A stretch of DNA of 64,000 nt from Limnobacter humi (GTDB lineage: Bacteria > Pseudomonadota > Gammaproteobacteria > Burkholderiales > Burkholderiaceae_B). The position numbers were made by a program, and so were the translations under genes. Each line of letters starts with the position of its first letter. Position 1 is the first letter of the stretch. The notes under the pieces were generated by a model, which had not been told where the DNA came from, made no database searches, and worked only from the letters and a program-made list of their open reading frames with translations. Shown here in pieces: positions 27,285 through 36,527 of this stretch. Location of the stretch: contig NZ_JANIGO010000002.1 of assembly GCF_024518835.1 (NCBI RefSeq), positions 315,522 to 379,521 on the forward strand, read 5' to 3'.

Positions 27285-29186
27285 CTACAGCCCCAGTGCA
27301 AGGCTTACGTGGTATGTGATGAATGACGCCACGTAAGCCAAGATGAACAGGTAACCGGCTGCAGCCATCGGCATGGCCCAGCCACCTGTTTCACGTCGAA
27401 TGGTCGCCAAGGTGCTCAGGCACATGGGTGCAAACACATACCAGGCCAACAAAGAAAAAGCGGTGGCAAGGCTCCAGCCTTGAGAGATGAGCGGCATTAA
27501 AGCCTGGGCCGTGTCTTCGGCAGTGGAAGACAGCGCGTACACCGTGCCCAGCGAACTCACAGCCACCTCACGGGCGGCCAAACCCGGAACCAGCGCAATG
27601 CTAATCTGCCAGTTAAACCCGATGGGATGAAACACCACTGCCAGCGCCTTGCCAAGCATGCCAGCCATGCTGTATTCAATGGGCGCGCCGGTTGCGCCGA
27701 CCGGTGGAGCCGGAAAGCTGGCCAAAAACCACAACAGAATGGTCAGCCCCAAAATAATGCCCCCCACCCGTCGCAGAAAGATAAGAACCCGCTGCCAAAG
27801 CCCAAGACCCACGTTCCACAAGCGCGGCCAGTGGTAGCTGGGCAACTCCATCATGAGCGAGCGAACCTGGCCCCGGGTGGTGAACTGCTTCAAGACCCAA
27901 GCCACCAGCATGGCACTTAGAATACCCGCGAGATAAAGCACGAACAACACCACCCCCTGCAGCTCCACCCCACCCCACAAGGTTCGGGCAGGCACGAATG
28001 CGCCGATCAGGAGTGCATAAACCGGTAGCCGTGCAGAACAGGTCATGAGCGGAGCGATCAGGATGGTCACCAACCGGTCACGCGGGTTGTTGATGGTGCG
28101 CGCAGCCATAATGCCGGGAATGGCACAGGCAAAGCTGGACAGCAAGGGGATAAAGGAACGACCTGACAAGCCCACCCCGCCCATGATGCGGTCCAGCAAA
28201 AATGCGGCCCTGGGCAGGTAGCCTGATTCTTCCAGAATCAGAATGAAGAAAAACAAAATCAGGATTTGGGGCAAAAACACAAACACCCCACCCACACCGG
28301 CAATCACACCGTCGACCAGAAGACTTTTGAACCAGCCATCGGGCATCCATCCACCCACCCACATGCCCAGTTGGGTTGCGGTGGCATCGATGAAGTCCAT
28401 GGGTGCTTTGGCCCAACTGAATACAGCCTGGAAAATCAGGAACAAAATGATCGCCAGCAAAGCTGGACCAAGAACAGGATGCAACACCACACGGTCAATC
28501 CGGTCGCTGGTGTGTTGGGGCATCAAGCCATCCAGGTTCAGGCGTTCCAGAATACCCTTAACGGCCTCATGATCGCCCCGGGCATCCAGCTCTGGATTGT
28601 GCACCAGACTGGTCGGTTCACCCACCAGGGATTCGACGCCGCTTTTCCAGAGGTTCTGCTGGTCGAGCAGCGTGCGCAACGCCTGCGCACCATCACCAGC
28701 AATGGCCACGGTTTTCACCACGGGCAACCCAAGTTCGCGGGACAGTCCATCCAAATCGATTTTCAGCCCCTGCTTCTCGGCCAGGTCAACCATATTCAGT
28801 GCAACCACACACGGGATACCGAGCCGTTTGACCGCCAGTACCAAACGAAGGTTGCGGCGCAGATGGGTTGCATCGACCACGCACACCACCAGGTCGGGCC
28901 GCTTTTCACCCTGCGCACGCCCGTACAGCACGTTGACGGTTACAGCCTCGTCAGGCGAGCGAGGGTGCAGGCTGTAGGCACCGGGCAGGTCGAGCACACG
29001 CAATGGCTTGCCCTGGCTGGTCAGCATCTTGCCTTCTTTGCGTTCCACCGTCACGCCGGCATAGTTCGCCACCTTTTGATGACTGCCAGTCAGCCGGTTA
29101 AACAGTGCTGTTTTGCCGCAATTGGGGTTGCCCACCAGGGCCACCAAGGGACCACCCTTGAAAAAATGCACCACCTGCTGGTTCAT
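27285..29186 (-). CDS. feoB: Ferrous iron transporter FeoB
   Basis: A 633-residue Fe(II) uptake permease. The N-terminal G domain has G1 GNPNCGKTALFNRLTG, G3 DLPGAYSL and G4 NMVD; the membrane part has the Gate motifs with CAIPGIMAAR and CSARLPVY. It is shorter than the roughly 770-residue E. coli protein, but the core appears complete and ends in a hydrophobic helix. Its start overlaps the feoA stop by 4 bp (ATGA), so the two are translationally coupled. A Fur-like box sits in front of feoA. Confidence 0.95.
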   Translation of the reverse strand: MNQQVVHFFKGGPLVALVGNPNCGKTALFNRLTGSHQKVANYAGVTVERKEGKMLTSQGKPLRVLDLPGAYSLHPRSPDEAVTVNVLYGRAQGEKRPDLVVCVVDATHLRRNLRLVLAVKRLGIPCVVALNMVDLAEKQGLKIDLDGLSRELGLPVVKTVAIAGDGAQALRTLLDQQNLWKSGVESLVGEPTSLVHNPELDARGDHEAVKGILERLNLDGLMPQHTSDRIDRVVLHPVLGPALLAIILFLIFQAVFSWAKAPMDFIDATATQLGMWVGGWMPDGWFKSLLVDGVIAGVGGVFVFLPQILILFFFILILEESGYLPRAAFLLDRIMGGVGLSGRSFIPLLSSFACAIPGIMAARTINNPRDRLVTILIAPLMTCSARLPVYALLIGAFVPARTLWGGVELQGVVLFVLYLAGILSAMLVAWVLKQFTTRGQVRSLMMELPSYHWPRLWNVGLGLWQRVLIFLRRVGGIILGLTILLWFLASFPAPPVGATGAPIEYSMAGMLGKALAVVFHPIGFNWQISIALVPGLAAREVAVSSLGTVYALSSTAEDTAQALMPLISQGWSLATAFSLLAWYVFAPMCLSTLATIRRETGGWAMPMAAAGYLFILAYVASFITYHVSLALGL

Positions 29187-29491
29187 GCTGCGGCCTTGAA
29201 GGCTCCATCGGTGGCGTCGGCCACGGCAATGCAGGCAGCTTCGGCGCGGCGAAGTGCAAAGGTGGAGTCGCCCACACGAACCACCAATGGGTCGGCGCCA
29301 GGCATGCCACGTGTTAACACCATGACTGTCTCACCGGGAATAAAACCGATTTCATACAACCAGGCTGCCCATTCTGGGCTGTGTTGGGGCGGATGAACGC
29401 CCACCACCACCTTGGGCGTGTTCAGGTCAATGTCCTGAAGGCTTTGAAGGCCAGAAGCCTGTTGAATGGTGGGATGAACCGCTTGAAGCAT
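29183..29491 (-). CDS. feoA: FeoA-type SH3-domain protein
   Basis: A 102-residue cytosolic partner of FeoB. The SH3-like core shows LYEIGFIPGETVMVL and the closing VRVGDSTFALRRAEAACI, as in FeoA. It has an extra N-terminal stretch of about 30 residues. It is the first gene of the feoAB operon, overlaps feoB by 4 bp, and lies 26 bp from the Fur-like palindrome. Confidence 0.9.
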   Translation of the reverse strand: MLQAVHPTIQQASGLQSLQDIDLNTPKVVVGVHPPQHSPEWAAWLYEIGFIPGETVMVLTRGMPGADPLVVRVGDSTFALRRAEAACIAVADATDGAFKAAA

Positions 29492-29517
29492 GACGATGTG
29501 GGTGCCGGTTGAAACTC

Positions 29518-29541
29518 AAACAATTCAAATGAGAATTGTTT
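29518..29541 (-). promoter_or_regulatory. Fur-box-like operator of feoAB
   Basis: The palindrome AAACAATTC-6nt-GAATTGTTT, including GAGAATTG, lies in AT-rich DNA just upstream of feoA and resembles the Fur half-site ATGAGAAT. Ferrous uptake genes are classic Fur targets. Binding is inferred, not shown. Confidence 0.65.
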
Positions 29542-29596
29542 TTATTATAAACACAGCACCAACGATTCGCCAACGGGAATTTGGCAACACCCAGCC

Positions 29597-30004
29597 TTAT
29601 TTTGGAGGCTCAGCGTTTTCAGCCGCCAGTTCCTCCAGCACAGCCTTGGCCTGCCGCATGCTGTCCATGGCGGCGGGAAAACCGCAGTACACGCTGGCGT
29701 GAATAATCAGTTCACGCAATTGCTCGGGCGTGACGCCGTTGTTGAGCGCGCCGCGCATGTGAAGTTTCAGCTCATTGGGCCGGTTCAGTGCCATCAGCAT
29801 GGAGACTGTGGCAATACTCCGCAGCTTGGGTTCCAGGCCATCACGTGTCCAGACTGTGCCCCAAGCATGGGCAGTGACCAAATCCTGTAAGGGTGCTGCA
29901 AAATCGTTGGGGTTTGACACTGCGTTGGACACGTAGGCTTGACCCAACGTGCGGGTCCGCATGGCTTTCCCCGCCTCGTAATTCACTGGCTTGTCAGCGG
30001 CCAT
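29597..30004 (-). CDS. Carboxymuconolactone decarboxylase family protein
   Basis: A 135-residue protein of the AhpD/CMD helical fold, closest in look to 4-carboxymuconolactone decarboxylase (PcaC-like): segments LRSIATVSMLMALNR and LRELIIHASVYCGFPAAM. The second Cys of the AhpD CxxC pair is missing, which argues against peroxidase function. The true substrate is unclear, since no other beta-ketoadipate genes are near. ATG 30004 overlaps the stop of the upstream SRPBCC gene by 11 bp. Confidence 0.82.
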   Translation of the reverse strand: MAADKPVNYEAGKAMRTRTLGQAYVSNAVSNPNDFAAPLQDLVTAHAWGTVWTRDGLEPKLRSIATVSMLMALNRPNELKLHMRGALNNGVTPEQLRELIIHASVYCGFPAAMDSMRQAKAVLEELAAENAEPPK

Positions 30005-30455
30005 ATTTTTCACCGATTTTTTCAATAAACCGATCCACAATACCTTCAAACATGGTTTTGATGAAGCCAGGCGTGGCCGCTTTCAACAGCATGGGTACTT
30101 TGATGTCGCGAAGCTGACCGTTGATCTGGATTTCCACCGCCACTTCGCCGCCTTTGTCATGAAACTCAAAGCAACCTGACAACGTGGCATTGCCCACGCC
30201 TTCCTTGCCCTTGAAATTCAATTTGCCGTTGGCCTTGTCAACTTCATAGGTGGCTGCATAGTGCACCGCGTGGGAAACCCCCATGGCGCCAATCGGTTTG
30301 AGTTTCCACTCATAGGCGTTGGGAGCCAATTTGGTCAGGCTCTCCAACTTCGGGAAAATGGAAATCAGCGGTTCAATCGCCTCCAAGTCAGCCATGAGTT
30401 GCTTGTAGTCGACCTTGATCGTGGCGGTTTTGTCCAAAACGAGCTTGCTGTCCAT
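29994..30455 (-). CDS. SRPBCC (START/Bet v1-like) family protein
   Basis: A 153-residue protein with the expected helix-grip layout: N-terminal strand (LVLDKTATIKVDYKQ), helices, then beta strands (YEWKLKPIGA, YAATYEVD, GCFEFHDKGGEVAVEIQ) and a long C-terminal helix ending IEKIGEKYGR. Members bind hydrophobic ligands; the ligand is unknown. The ATG at 30455 fits the fold. It is translationally coupled to the CMD-family gene. Confidence 0.7.
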   Translation of the reverse strand: MDSKLVLDKTATIKVDYKQLMADLEAIEPLISIFPKLESLTKLAPNAYEWKLKPIGAMGVSHAVHYAATYEVDKANGKLNFKGKEGVGNATLSGCFEFHDKGGEVAVEIQINGQLRDIKVPMLLKAATPGFIKTMFEGIVDRFIEKIGEKYGR

Positions 30456-30542
30456 GTGCGTGAATCTCCTCGAGGTTGTTGGGGGTGCGCATGCCGTACA
30501 GTACACTGGCGTGCGGAAACGTCAATTCAATTAATTATACTC

Positions 30543-30845
30543 ATGAGTAACATCCCTGTAGACCCCTTGGCCCGAATTCAATTCCTGAACAAGCAATTGG
30601 AAAACGAGGCCTTCGATACCACCTCAGCACTGATTACCGCATTCCGCAGTGAAAAAGCGTTGCTGGCGGAATTGCCAGCCGTGTTCGAAGGTGCGCTAGA
30701 AAGCATTCTGGAACGCCTGGAGAGCGTGGCCCTGTTTTCGGGTGAAAGCTGCTCTTTCAGCCAAAGCGACCTGTTGGCGGCGCTCAGTATTTGGCTGGAA
30801 AAAGCGCGTTCCTACCTTGAAAAGCAACTGGGGATTCAGCACTGA
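30543..30845 (+). CDS. Hypothetical helical protein
   Basis: A 100-residue acidic, all-helical protein (PLARIQFLNKQLENEAF, AVFEGALESILERLESVAL, AALSIWLEKARSYLEKQLG) with no family that I recognise and no signal peptide. It diverges from the SRPBCC gene across 87 bp. No Shine-Dalgarno is visible, though the upstream DNA is AT-rich. Codon use resembles the neighbours, so I take it as real. It converges with the hybrid kinase gene. Confidence 0.6.
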   Translation: MSNIPVDPLARIQFLNKQLENEAFDTTSALITAFRSEKALLAELPAVFEGALESILERLESVALFSGESCSFSQSDLLAALSIWLEKARSYLEKQLGIQH

Positions 30846-30873
30846 ACACGCATCAGGCGTGTTGGGGGCCTGC

Positions 30874-32892
30874 CTAGGCGTCCTGCGTCCCATGCTGCTC
30901 AGCACGCAGGTTGATCAAACGGGAGAGCAATGCATCCAGTTTGTCAAACTGCACTGGCTTGACCAGGTGCTCCTGCATCCCGCAAGCCATGGAGGCCTGA
31001 ACGGTGGTCTGGTCAGACAAACCGGACAACGCACACACAAAGCTGTGTGCACTGGCGCTACTGGCATCGGCACGCAACTGTTTTGTGGCTTCATGGCCAT
31101 CCATCTCGGGCATGTCAATGTCCATGAGCACCAGGTCAAACCGCATGTCGTGGGCCAGTTTCAAAGCCTCAGCACCACTTTCGGCCTGCACCACACGGTG
31201 CCCGCGCTTGCTCAGGTAGCGGTTCAGCAATTTCAGGTTCATGGGGTGGTCGTCGACAATCAATATGTCCATCACACCCCTGGCCTCTTCGTCGGGCGCT
31301 GAAACGGCGGCAGGCTGCTCACGCTGGGCCACTGGAAGGTTCAAACTCACCGTGAAGACCGATCCAACACCAGGTTCGGAAGTGACTTCGATTCGCCCCC
31401 CCATCAGGTCCACCAAGCCTTTGGAAATCGCCAAACCCAGGCCGGTACCACCAAACTGGCGATTGATGCCTCGATTGGCCTGCGTAAACCGGTTAAACAA
31501 TTTGCGCAAGCTGGCCTGCGAAATGCCAATGCCACTGTCAGAGATTTCGATGAAGGCGTCCACACGGCCGTGAACTGGGGCGGAGGTCAACAATCGGATG
31601 CGAACAAAACCCTGTTCAGTGAATTTCAGTGCATTGGACACCAGGTTTTGTATGACCTGACGAAGCCGGTTGGCATCGCCCCTCACCCACAATGAACCAT
31701 GTGGTTCATGGCTGTAAGCAAAATCAAGGCAGCGTTGCAAAGCCAGTGGCCGGTTCAGGTCGGCCACCTGCCGCACCAACGCATCCAGGTCGAATGCAAA
31801 CGCCTCAAGGCGAATGCCGTTGGCCTGGATACGGGAGTAATCGAGAATGTCCGTCAGGATCAGGTTCAAGCTGTTGGCGGCAGAGGAAATATTGTGTGCA
31901 TCGGCCTTCTGGTGCGGGTCACTGGCATTGTCTTCCAGAAGCCGCGCGAACCCAACGATGGCATTGAGTGGCGTGCGCAACTCATGGCTCATGGTGGCCA
32001 GAAATTCTGATTTGGCTTGGTCAGCGGCTTCAGCCTCTTCACGGGCTTGAACCAGCGCAGTGACATCCATCCAGACCAACATCAGGTGAATACCCCCATG
32101 AACCACGCGGCGCAGTGCGGTCACCTGGAGATACATGGGGGGCTCGCCCGCCCGACGGTTCAAGGCCAGAACGAGCGACTCCCGCTGCGGAAATGCCACT
32201 TTGCTGACAATCAACTGGCTTAGCGGGTCACGATATTTGGCCTGTACAGGCTTGAGCAGCTCAGACCAGTCTGCCCGCACATCGTCGCGCTGGACTGGTA
32301 AAAACCGCTGGATGGACTCATCAACAAATTCCACCTGGGGTTGACCCACCGCTGGAACGGACAGCACCATCACAAAACCATTGATGCCCTGTTGAATGCC
32401 TTGAATGCGCTCTGTACTTTGCCGAAACGCCGATGTCAACAAAGCATTCTCCCGATCGGCCGACTCAACCCGGTCAATCAGAATGTCGATGATTTGCCCG
32501 GCATGCGGACATGTGTCGGGTTGAAACAAATGGACTGCTGCAGGGTTACCCCACAGCTTGGACACCAGCCACACACGCGCCAGCCAGCCGCCTGTAATAC
32601 CCGCAAGGGCTGCAGTAACCGACAGCAGCAACACTTGCCCCAGCCACGCCAGTTGGCTGATTTGACTCCAGAACACCAAGGCACTGAGCAGCGAAAACAC
32701 GAACAGCGATAGCGAGACTGGGCGTGCCAGCCACAACGACCGCGTCTGCCGGAACAGCGCCCCAAAAAAGCTGGAACTGTCGGGAATATTGTTGTCAGTT
32801 GAAGAATGCAACGGTGTAACGGTCCACAAATCAATGTTCAAGTGGAATCGGCAAATTGCCGGGCCTGAAGTTGATACCCCTGGGTTTGGCAA
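30874..32892 (-). CDS. Hybrid sensor histidine kinase/response regulator
   Basis: A 672-residue membrane sensor kinase. It has two transmembrane helices near residues 58-105, a PAS-like region at about 150-280, and an H box [20 protein letters not shown]. The catalytic N, G1 and G2 boxes follow ([28 protein letters not shown]), then a C-terminal receiver with [11 protein letters not shown], phosphoacceptor in [14 protein letters not shown] and Lys in HLVKPVQ. There is no Hpt domain. The start is uncertain: the listed TTG (32892) is the furthest codon, and TTG 32829 is another option. Upstream lie a LexA-like box and a divergent small gene. Confidence 0.88.
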   Translation of the reverse strand: MPNPGVSTSGPAICRFHLNIDLWTVTPLHSSTDNNIPDSSSFFGALFRQTRSLWLARPVSLSLFVFSLLSALVFWSQISQLAWLGQVLLLSVTAALAGITGGWLARVWLVSKLWGNPAAVHLFQPDTCPHAGQIIDILIDRVESADRENALLTSAFRQSTERIQGIQQGINGFVMVLSVPAVGQPQVEFVDESIQRFLPVQRDDVRADWSELLKPVQAKYRDPLSQLIVSKVAFPQRESLVLALNRRAGEPPMYLQVTALRRVVHGGIHLMLVWMDVTALVQAREEAEAADQAKSEFLATMSHELRTPLNAIVGFARLLEDNASDPHQKADAHNISSAANSLNLILTDILDYSRIQANGIRLEAFAFDLDALVRQVADLNRPLALQRCLDFAYSHEPHGSLWVRGDANRLRQVIQNLVSNALKFTEQGFVRIRLLTSAPVHGRVDAFIEISDSGIGISQASLRKLFNRFTQANRGINRQFGGTGLGLAISKGLVDLMGGRIEVTSEPGVGSVFTVSLNLPVAQREQPAAVSAPDEEARGVMDILIVDDHPMNLKLLNRYLSKRGHRVVQAESGAEALKLAHDMRFDLVLMDIDMPEMDGHEATKQLRADASSASAHSFVCALSGLSDQTTVQASMACGMQEHLVKPVQFDKLDALLSRLINLRAEQHGTQDA

Positions 32893-32920
32893 TTGGATGA
32901 ATACAACAACCCATAAAAAG

Positions 32921-32940
32921 TACTGTACACAGTTACAGTG
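32921..32940. promoter_or_regulatory. LexA (SOS) box candidate
   Basis: TACTGTACACAGTTACAGTG matches the E. coli LexA consensus at 15 of 20 positions and fits CTGT-N8-ACAG exactly, the pattern also used by betaproteobacterial LexA. On the minus strand a promoter-like TTGGTA (32973-32968), 18 bp, TACAAT (32949-32944) would start within the box. On the plus strand a weaker TGTACA (32924-32929), 18 bp, TACAGT (32948-32953) overlaps it. It lies 54 bp from the ATG of the 90-residue gene. Confidence 0.6.
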
Positions 32941-32994
32941 TTTATTGTACAGTTGTTTTCAGAGTGATACCAATTGAGCGAATAGGGGAACGAC

Positions 32995-33267
32995 ATGAGT
33001 GTAAAGCGCTTTGTGGGGTTTTGGTTTGTTTGGGTGTTGGCCTGCGCCTGGGTGATTGAACCCACCTTGATCAACCCATTGTTTTCGGTCCAGGAACCCA
33101 GCATTGCGCTGGCGTGGAACTCGGTAAACAGCGACCTGGGGCATGCCGGTTTTTTGACAGAATCCCTTCATCCAGTAGAATCGATGGACTATTTCAGAAC
33201 CATCTGCATGCTCTACCTTGGGCTGCCATTGATGGCATATCTGGCAACACAATGGAAGGCGCTGTAA
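32995..33267 (+). CDS. Small membrane protein of unknown family behind a LexA box
   Basis: A 90-residue protein. An N-terminal hydrophobic helix (about residues 6-22, rich in Phe and Trp) is followed by an extracytoplasmic-looking stretch of about 45 residues, and a second helix lies around ICMLYLGLPLMAYLATQW. I do not recognise a family. AGGGGA lies 7 nt before the ATG, a good ribosome site. The LexA-like box upstream suggests DNA-damage induction; small SOS-induced membrane proteins that delay division are known in other phyla (SidA, YneA), but similarity in sequence is not claimed. The next gene starts 24 bp downstream. Confidence 0.65.
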   Translation: MSVKRFVGFWFVWVLACAWVIEPTLINPLFSVQEPSIALAWNSVNSDLGHAGFLTESLHPVESMDYFRTICMLYLGLPLMAYLATQWKAL

Positions 33268-33291
33268 AACGAAGCAGCGAAATGGGGGGAT

Positions 33292-34365
33292 ATGAAGTTG
33301 GGTCTTAAAACCGTGGCTGTGCTGTATTCAGCCACACTGCTGTCCGCTTGCGCTTCATCCAACCCCTACTACGACGCCAGCAAGCCACACCATCGGCCCG
33401 ACGGTTTCGTCAACAGCGACGGAACGCGCATTGCCAAATCCATGGATGACGTGCTTCGCTGGTATCGAGAACGGTTTGGCAAAACACTGCCGCCCCCGCC
33501 TGGACAATACCGATCGTCATACGCAGACTTCAAAGTCCATCCATTCTCAAAAACGGACTGGGAATCGGCGGGCCGCCTGTCGGCGACTTGGCTGGGCCAT
33601 GCGACAGTGCTGCTAAAAATCAACGACTTCACCGTGCTCACCGATCCGCATTTTTCGCCCAGGGCGTTTCCCATTCAATGGGCAGGTCCGGCCAAACGCA
33701 AAATAGAGAGCCCGATTACAGTAGAACAATTGCCCCCGATTCGAGTGGTGGTGATCAGCCACAACCATTACGACCATTTGGACAAGAACACCATCGTGCA
33801 ATTGGCCAGACTGCAGCCTGACACGGTGTTCATGGTTCCTTTGGGTGTTGAACGGACACTGGCCGATTGGGGCATTGAAAACACAGTGGCGCTGGATTGG
33901 TGGGACAGCGCCGAAGTTGACGGTGTGCCGATTACCCTGGTGCCTGCACACCATTGGTCAACCCGCACCTGGAGCGACCGGAATGAGACGCTGTGGGGTG
34001 GCTGGGTGGTCCAGCACCCTGCCCTGCGCTTTTATTTTTCTGGTGACACTGGTTACAGCAAAGACTTTGCTGAAATCGGCAAGCGCCTGGGGCCATTTGA
34101 CTTTAGCGCCATTGCCGTCGGCGCCTATGAACCCCGCTGGTTCATGAAAGAACAGCACATCAACCCTGAAGAGGCCGTGAAGGTACACCGAGAGGTGAAA
34201 TCTTCCCGCTCCTTGGGTGTTCATTGGGGAACGTTTGAACTCACCGACGAAGCATTAGACCAACCGTTGGGTGATGTAGACCAAGCGGCCCGGCGCGCGG
34301 GCTTGAAAGAAGGTGAATTTGTCATGCTGGAGCATGGACAGACCCTGCGCCTGGACAAACCCTAA
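33292..34365 (+). CDS. Metallo-beta-lactamase-fold lipoprotein (NAPE-PLD/UlaG-like)
   Basis: A 357-residue predicted lipoprotein (lipobox LSAC, Cys 20) with the zinc motif SHNHYDHLD, further ligands in PAHHWSTRT and FSGDTGYSKDF, and His in GVHWGTFEL. Its layout matches bacterial relatives of N-acyl-phosphatidylethanolamine phospholipase D, which cut phosphodiester bonds in lipids. The substrate is unknown; an outer-membrane or periplasmic location is expected. It may be cotranscribed with the 90-residue gene (24 bp gap), which would place it under the same LexA box. Confidence 0.85.
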   Translation: MKLGLKTVAVLYSATLLSACASSNPYYDASKPHHRPDGFVNSDGTRIAKSMDDVLRWYRERFGKTLPPPPGQYRSSYADFKVHPFSKTDWESAGRLSATWLGHATVLLKINDFTVLTDPHFSPRAFPIQWAGPAKRKIESPITVEQLPPIRVVVISHNHYDHLDKNTIVQLARLQPDTVFMVPLGVERTLADWGIENTVALDWWDSAEVDGVPITLVPAHHWSTRTWSDRNETLWGGWVVQHPALRFYFSGDTGYSKDFAEIGKRLGPFDFSAIAVGAYEPRWFMKEQHINPEEAVKVHREVKSSRSLGVHWGTFELTDEALDQPLGDVDQAARRAGLKEGEFVMLEHGQTLRLDKP

Positions 34366-34394
34366 TTTTGTCTACGTCAACTGATTTGTTAATG

Positions 34395-34808
34395 TTAAAT
34401 CAGACGGTGCACACTGGGTGTGCAGTGGCGCACCAAGCAGAGGGCCAGCAAATCATGCAACTGCTCGTCGGTGGAATCGTCTGACAGAAAGTGCATGCCA
34501 GCAATGGACACCCAATGGCGGCGATCCAGCCGCGCCGGAGTATCTTGAATGATCACCAGCTGTGTGCCCGCTGCATATAAGTCCGCCAGTGTGTTCTGAA
34601 TCAAATCGGAGGAGCGCTGGTAACTGGCACGGACCACCACAACCCCGATCCGGAGAAACTTTGCTGCATTGGCCAGTTCTTTTGCCGTGCCACGGGGCAA
34701 TACCTCATGCTGCCCCCAGGTGCCAGCAGCAACAGCGCACAATTTCTTCAGCAGTTGTGTATTCGGCTCAAGAACAACGACGCCGATTGAATCGAGTGCT
34801 GCCGCCAT
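34395..34808 (-). CDS. Receiver-like protein lacking the phosphoacceptor
   Basis: A 137-residue protein whose alternating hydrophobic strands and helices (IGVVVLEPNTQLLKKL, IGVVVVRASYQ, QLVIIQDTPARL, GMHFLSDDSTDEQLHDLL) follow the CheY-like receiver plan. Where the phosphorylated Asp is expected, after the third strand, the sequence has Arg, and the acidic pair after strand 1 is EP. It may be a pseudo-receiver. AAGG about 6 nt before ATG 34808 decides the start. The 214 bp upstream, before the UbiB-like gene, show no gene. Confidence 0.5.
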   Translation of the reverse strand: MAAALDSIGVVVLEPNTQLLKKLCAVAAGTWGQHEVLPRGTAKELANAAKFLRIGVVVVRASYQRSSDLIQNTLADLYAAGTQLVIIQDTPARLDRRHWVSIAGMHFLSDDSTDEQLHDLLALCLVRHCTPSVHRLI

Positions 34809-35022
34809 GGTTAGCCTTTTGTCTAGGACAAGATAATGAATTGAACCACAGGACCTGTGAATGGGCAAGTCAAAAATGCTGTTCAAAGCATCCCGCATGG
34901 GACCGAATGTCCATGCTTTGTGTCAGACCCATCATAGCGGCCGTTGTTCCAGGGCCATCCCGTTAAAAATTGATTAATTCGGTCAATTCCAGGTTCTAGG
35001 GCCGTCTCGGGGTCCAGCCCCG

Positions 35023-36426
35023 TCAGTCTGGCAACTTCAGGTAAGGTTTAAGCAGCTCATGCAAACGCAATTCGGCACGCAGCGTTCGCAACGTCACCAG
35101 CACCCCCCCAATTCGCCGATGCAGGAAAATAATCTCCTGTGGCGGAATTTTGAAATGCTTGGACATCATTTTCAGTGCGGCGGTTTGTCCAACACGCGCC
35201 GGCAGGTCCGAAGGACCAAAGCAATAGGCGCCACCCGGGGTGTACAAATGCTCGGGAACACCCGGCGAAAATGGTTTGCGGAAAGGCTCCACGATCAACT
35301 CGGTCAAATCACCAAAACCCTCCAGCACAGACTGGGGCGTATTGGCATCCATCAAACCAATCTCCAGCACGCCCTCGGCAATCTCGGCCCGGTCGCGCAG
35401 CAGCGAGCCACGCACAATTTTTGCGTAGCTGTCCACAAACTGCGGTTCAAACGGACGTGTCGCCCCAAAGTCCAGGGTCACGATTTGATCATGTTCACCA
35501 GCAGGATCAATCCGAATGCGGTAGTTACCAAAGTGCGGATCGGTCTGAACCAGCTTCCAGTCAAAAAACTCGGTAACAAACAAATCAACAAACGCTTGAG
35601 CCAATTTGTTGCGTCTGGCCTGCGACAAAGCCTGCACTTGGGGCGACGAAACAGAATAACCGGGCTCATAACGGGTGGTTAACACCCGCTGTGCGCAAAA
35701 CTCCGGGTAGACCTTGGGCACAATAAAGCGCGCATCAGTGGCCAACTGTTGGCTGAAAGTATCGGTGAACGCCTTTTCCTGCACATAGTCGCACTCACGC
35801 ACCAGCATGTCGCGAAGCTCGTGAAACACCGGGGTTAGGTCCAACGCTTTCGGCGCCATGCGGGTGGCTGCAATCAAACGGGACAGCGTGCGGATGTCGG
35901 TGTCGATGGCGTCGGCCACACCTGGATACTGGATTTTGACCACCACGGTCTCGCCAGTTGCCTTGACGGTGGCCTTGTGGGCTTGCCCCAGCGATGCAGC
36001 AGCAATCGGCTTGCGCTCAATGTGGAGTTTCTGGATCACACCATGGCCCAAGGCTTGAATCAATTGGGGTTCAACAAAAGACCATGAAACGGCTGGTGTA
36101 TTGTCCTGTAGCGATGCCAGTACCTCCACTGCCTCTTCCGGCAGAAAATACTGGCCGTACAGAGACAACATTTGCCCCGCCTTCATCACACTGCCCTTCA
36201 AACGCCCCAGTTCGTCAGCCAATTCACGGGCCTGCTGGCGATAAAAATCCCGATTGGCCTGGTCTTTGGACTCCCCACGGCGAAACAGGTTGCGCACAGT
36301 GTGCGACGCAATTTTGGCACCCGCGCCCACACCCATTTTGGTCAACGCGACATTGCGCTCAAACGCGCCAGTCTTGATGCGGTCGAGTTCGGAATCCTGA
36401 TCAGTGGGTTTGGTTGGCTTGGCCAT
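35023..36426 (-). CDS. ABC1/UbiB-family atypical kinase
   Basis: A 467-residue protein-kinase-like ATPase of the ABC1/AarF family. It has the family KxGQ motif (SVMKAGQMLS), the Ala-rich nucleotide loop (PIAAASLGQAHKAT), the Lys in VVVKIQYPG, the catalytic-loop QTDPHFGN, and DFGA. It lacks the C-terminal membrane anchor of UbiB and resembles the shorter soluble AarF-like proteins. Members support ubiquinone or lipid metabolism. The start MAKPTKPTD at 36426 is preferred; an ATG at 36450 is also in frame. Confidence 0.88.
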   Translation of the reverse strand: MAKPTKPTDQDSELDRIKTGAFERNVALTKMGVGAGAKIASHTVRNLFRRGESKDQANRDFYRQQARELADELGRLKGSVMKAGQMLSLYGQYFLPEEAVEVLASLQDNTPAVSWSFVEPQLIQALGHGVIQKLHIERKPIAAASLGQAHKATVKATGETVVVKIQYPGVADAIDTDIRTLSRLIAATRMAPKALDLTPVFHELRDMLVRECDYVQEKAFTDTFSQQLATDARFIVPKVYPEFCAQRVLTTRYEPGYSVSSPQVQALSQARRNKLAQAFVDLFVTEFFDWKLVQTDPHFGNYRIRIDPAGEHDQIVTLDFGATRPFEPQFVDSYAKIVRGSLLRDRAEIAEGVLEIGLMDANTPQSVLEGFGDLTELIVEPFRKPFSPGVPEHLYTPGGAYCFGPSDLPARVGQTAALKMMSKHFKIPPQEIIFLHRRIGGVLVTLRTLRAELRLHELLKPYLKLPD

Positions 36427-36527
36427 GTGCAGTGTTGAGAGCGGTTTCAAACAAATCGGGGGTATTGTAGTGCCCTGCCCTCGGTTGGGTCGGGAAAATC
36501 TCTTCTAAATTGCCGGGCCGCTGTGGA

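Noticed and set aside
28266-29396. Open frame of 376 codons on the plus strand across feoB and feoA
   Set aside because: Shadow of the conserved feoAB frames; the translation has no recognisable domain.
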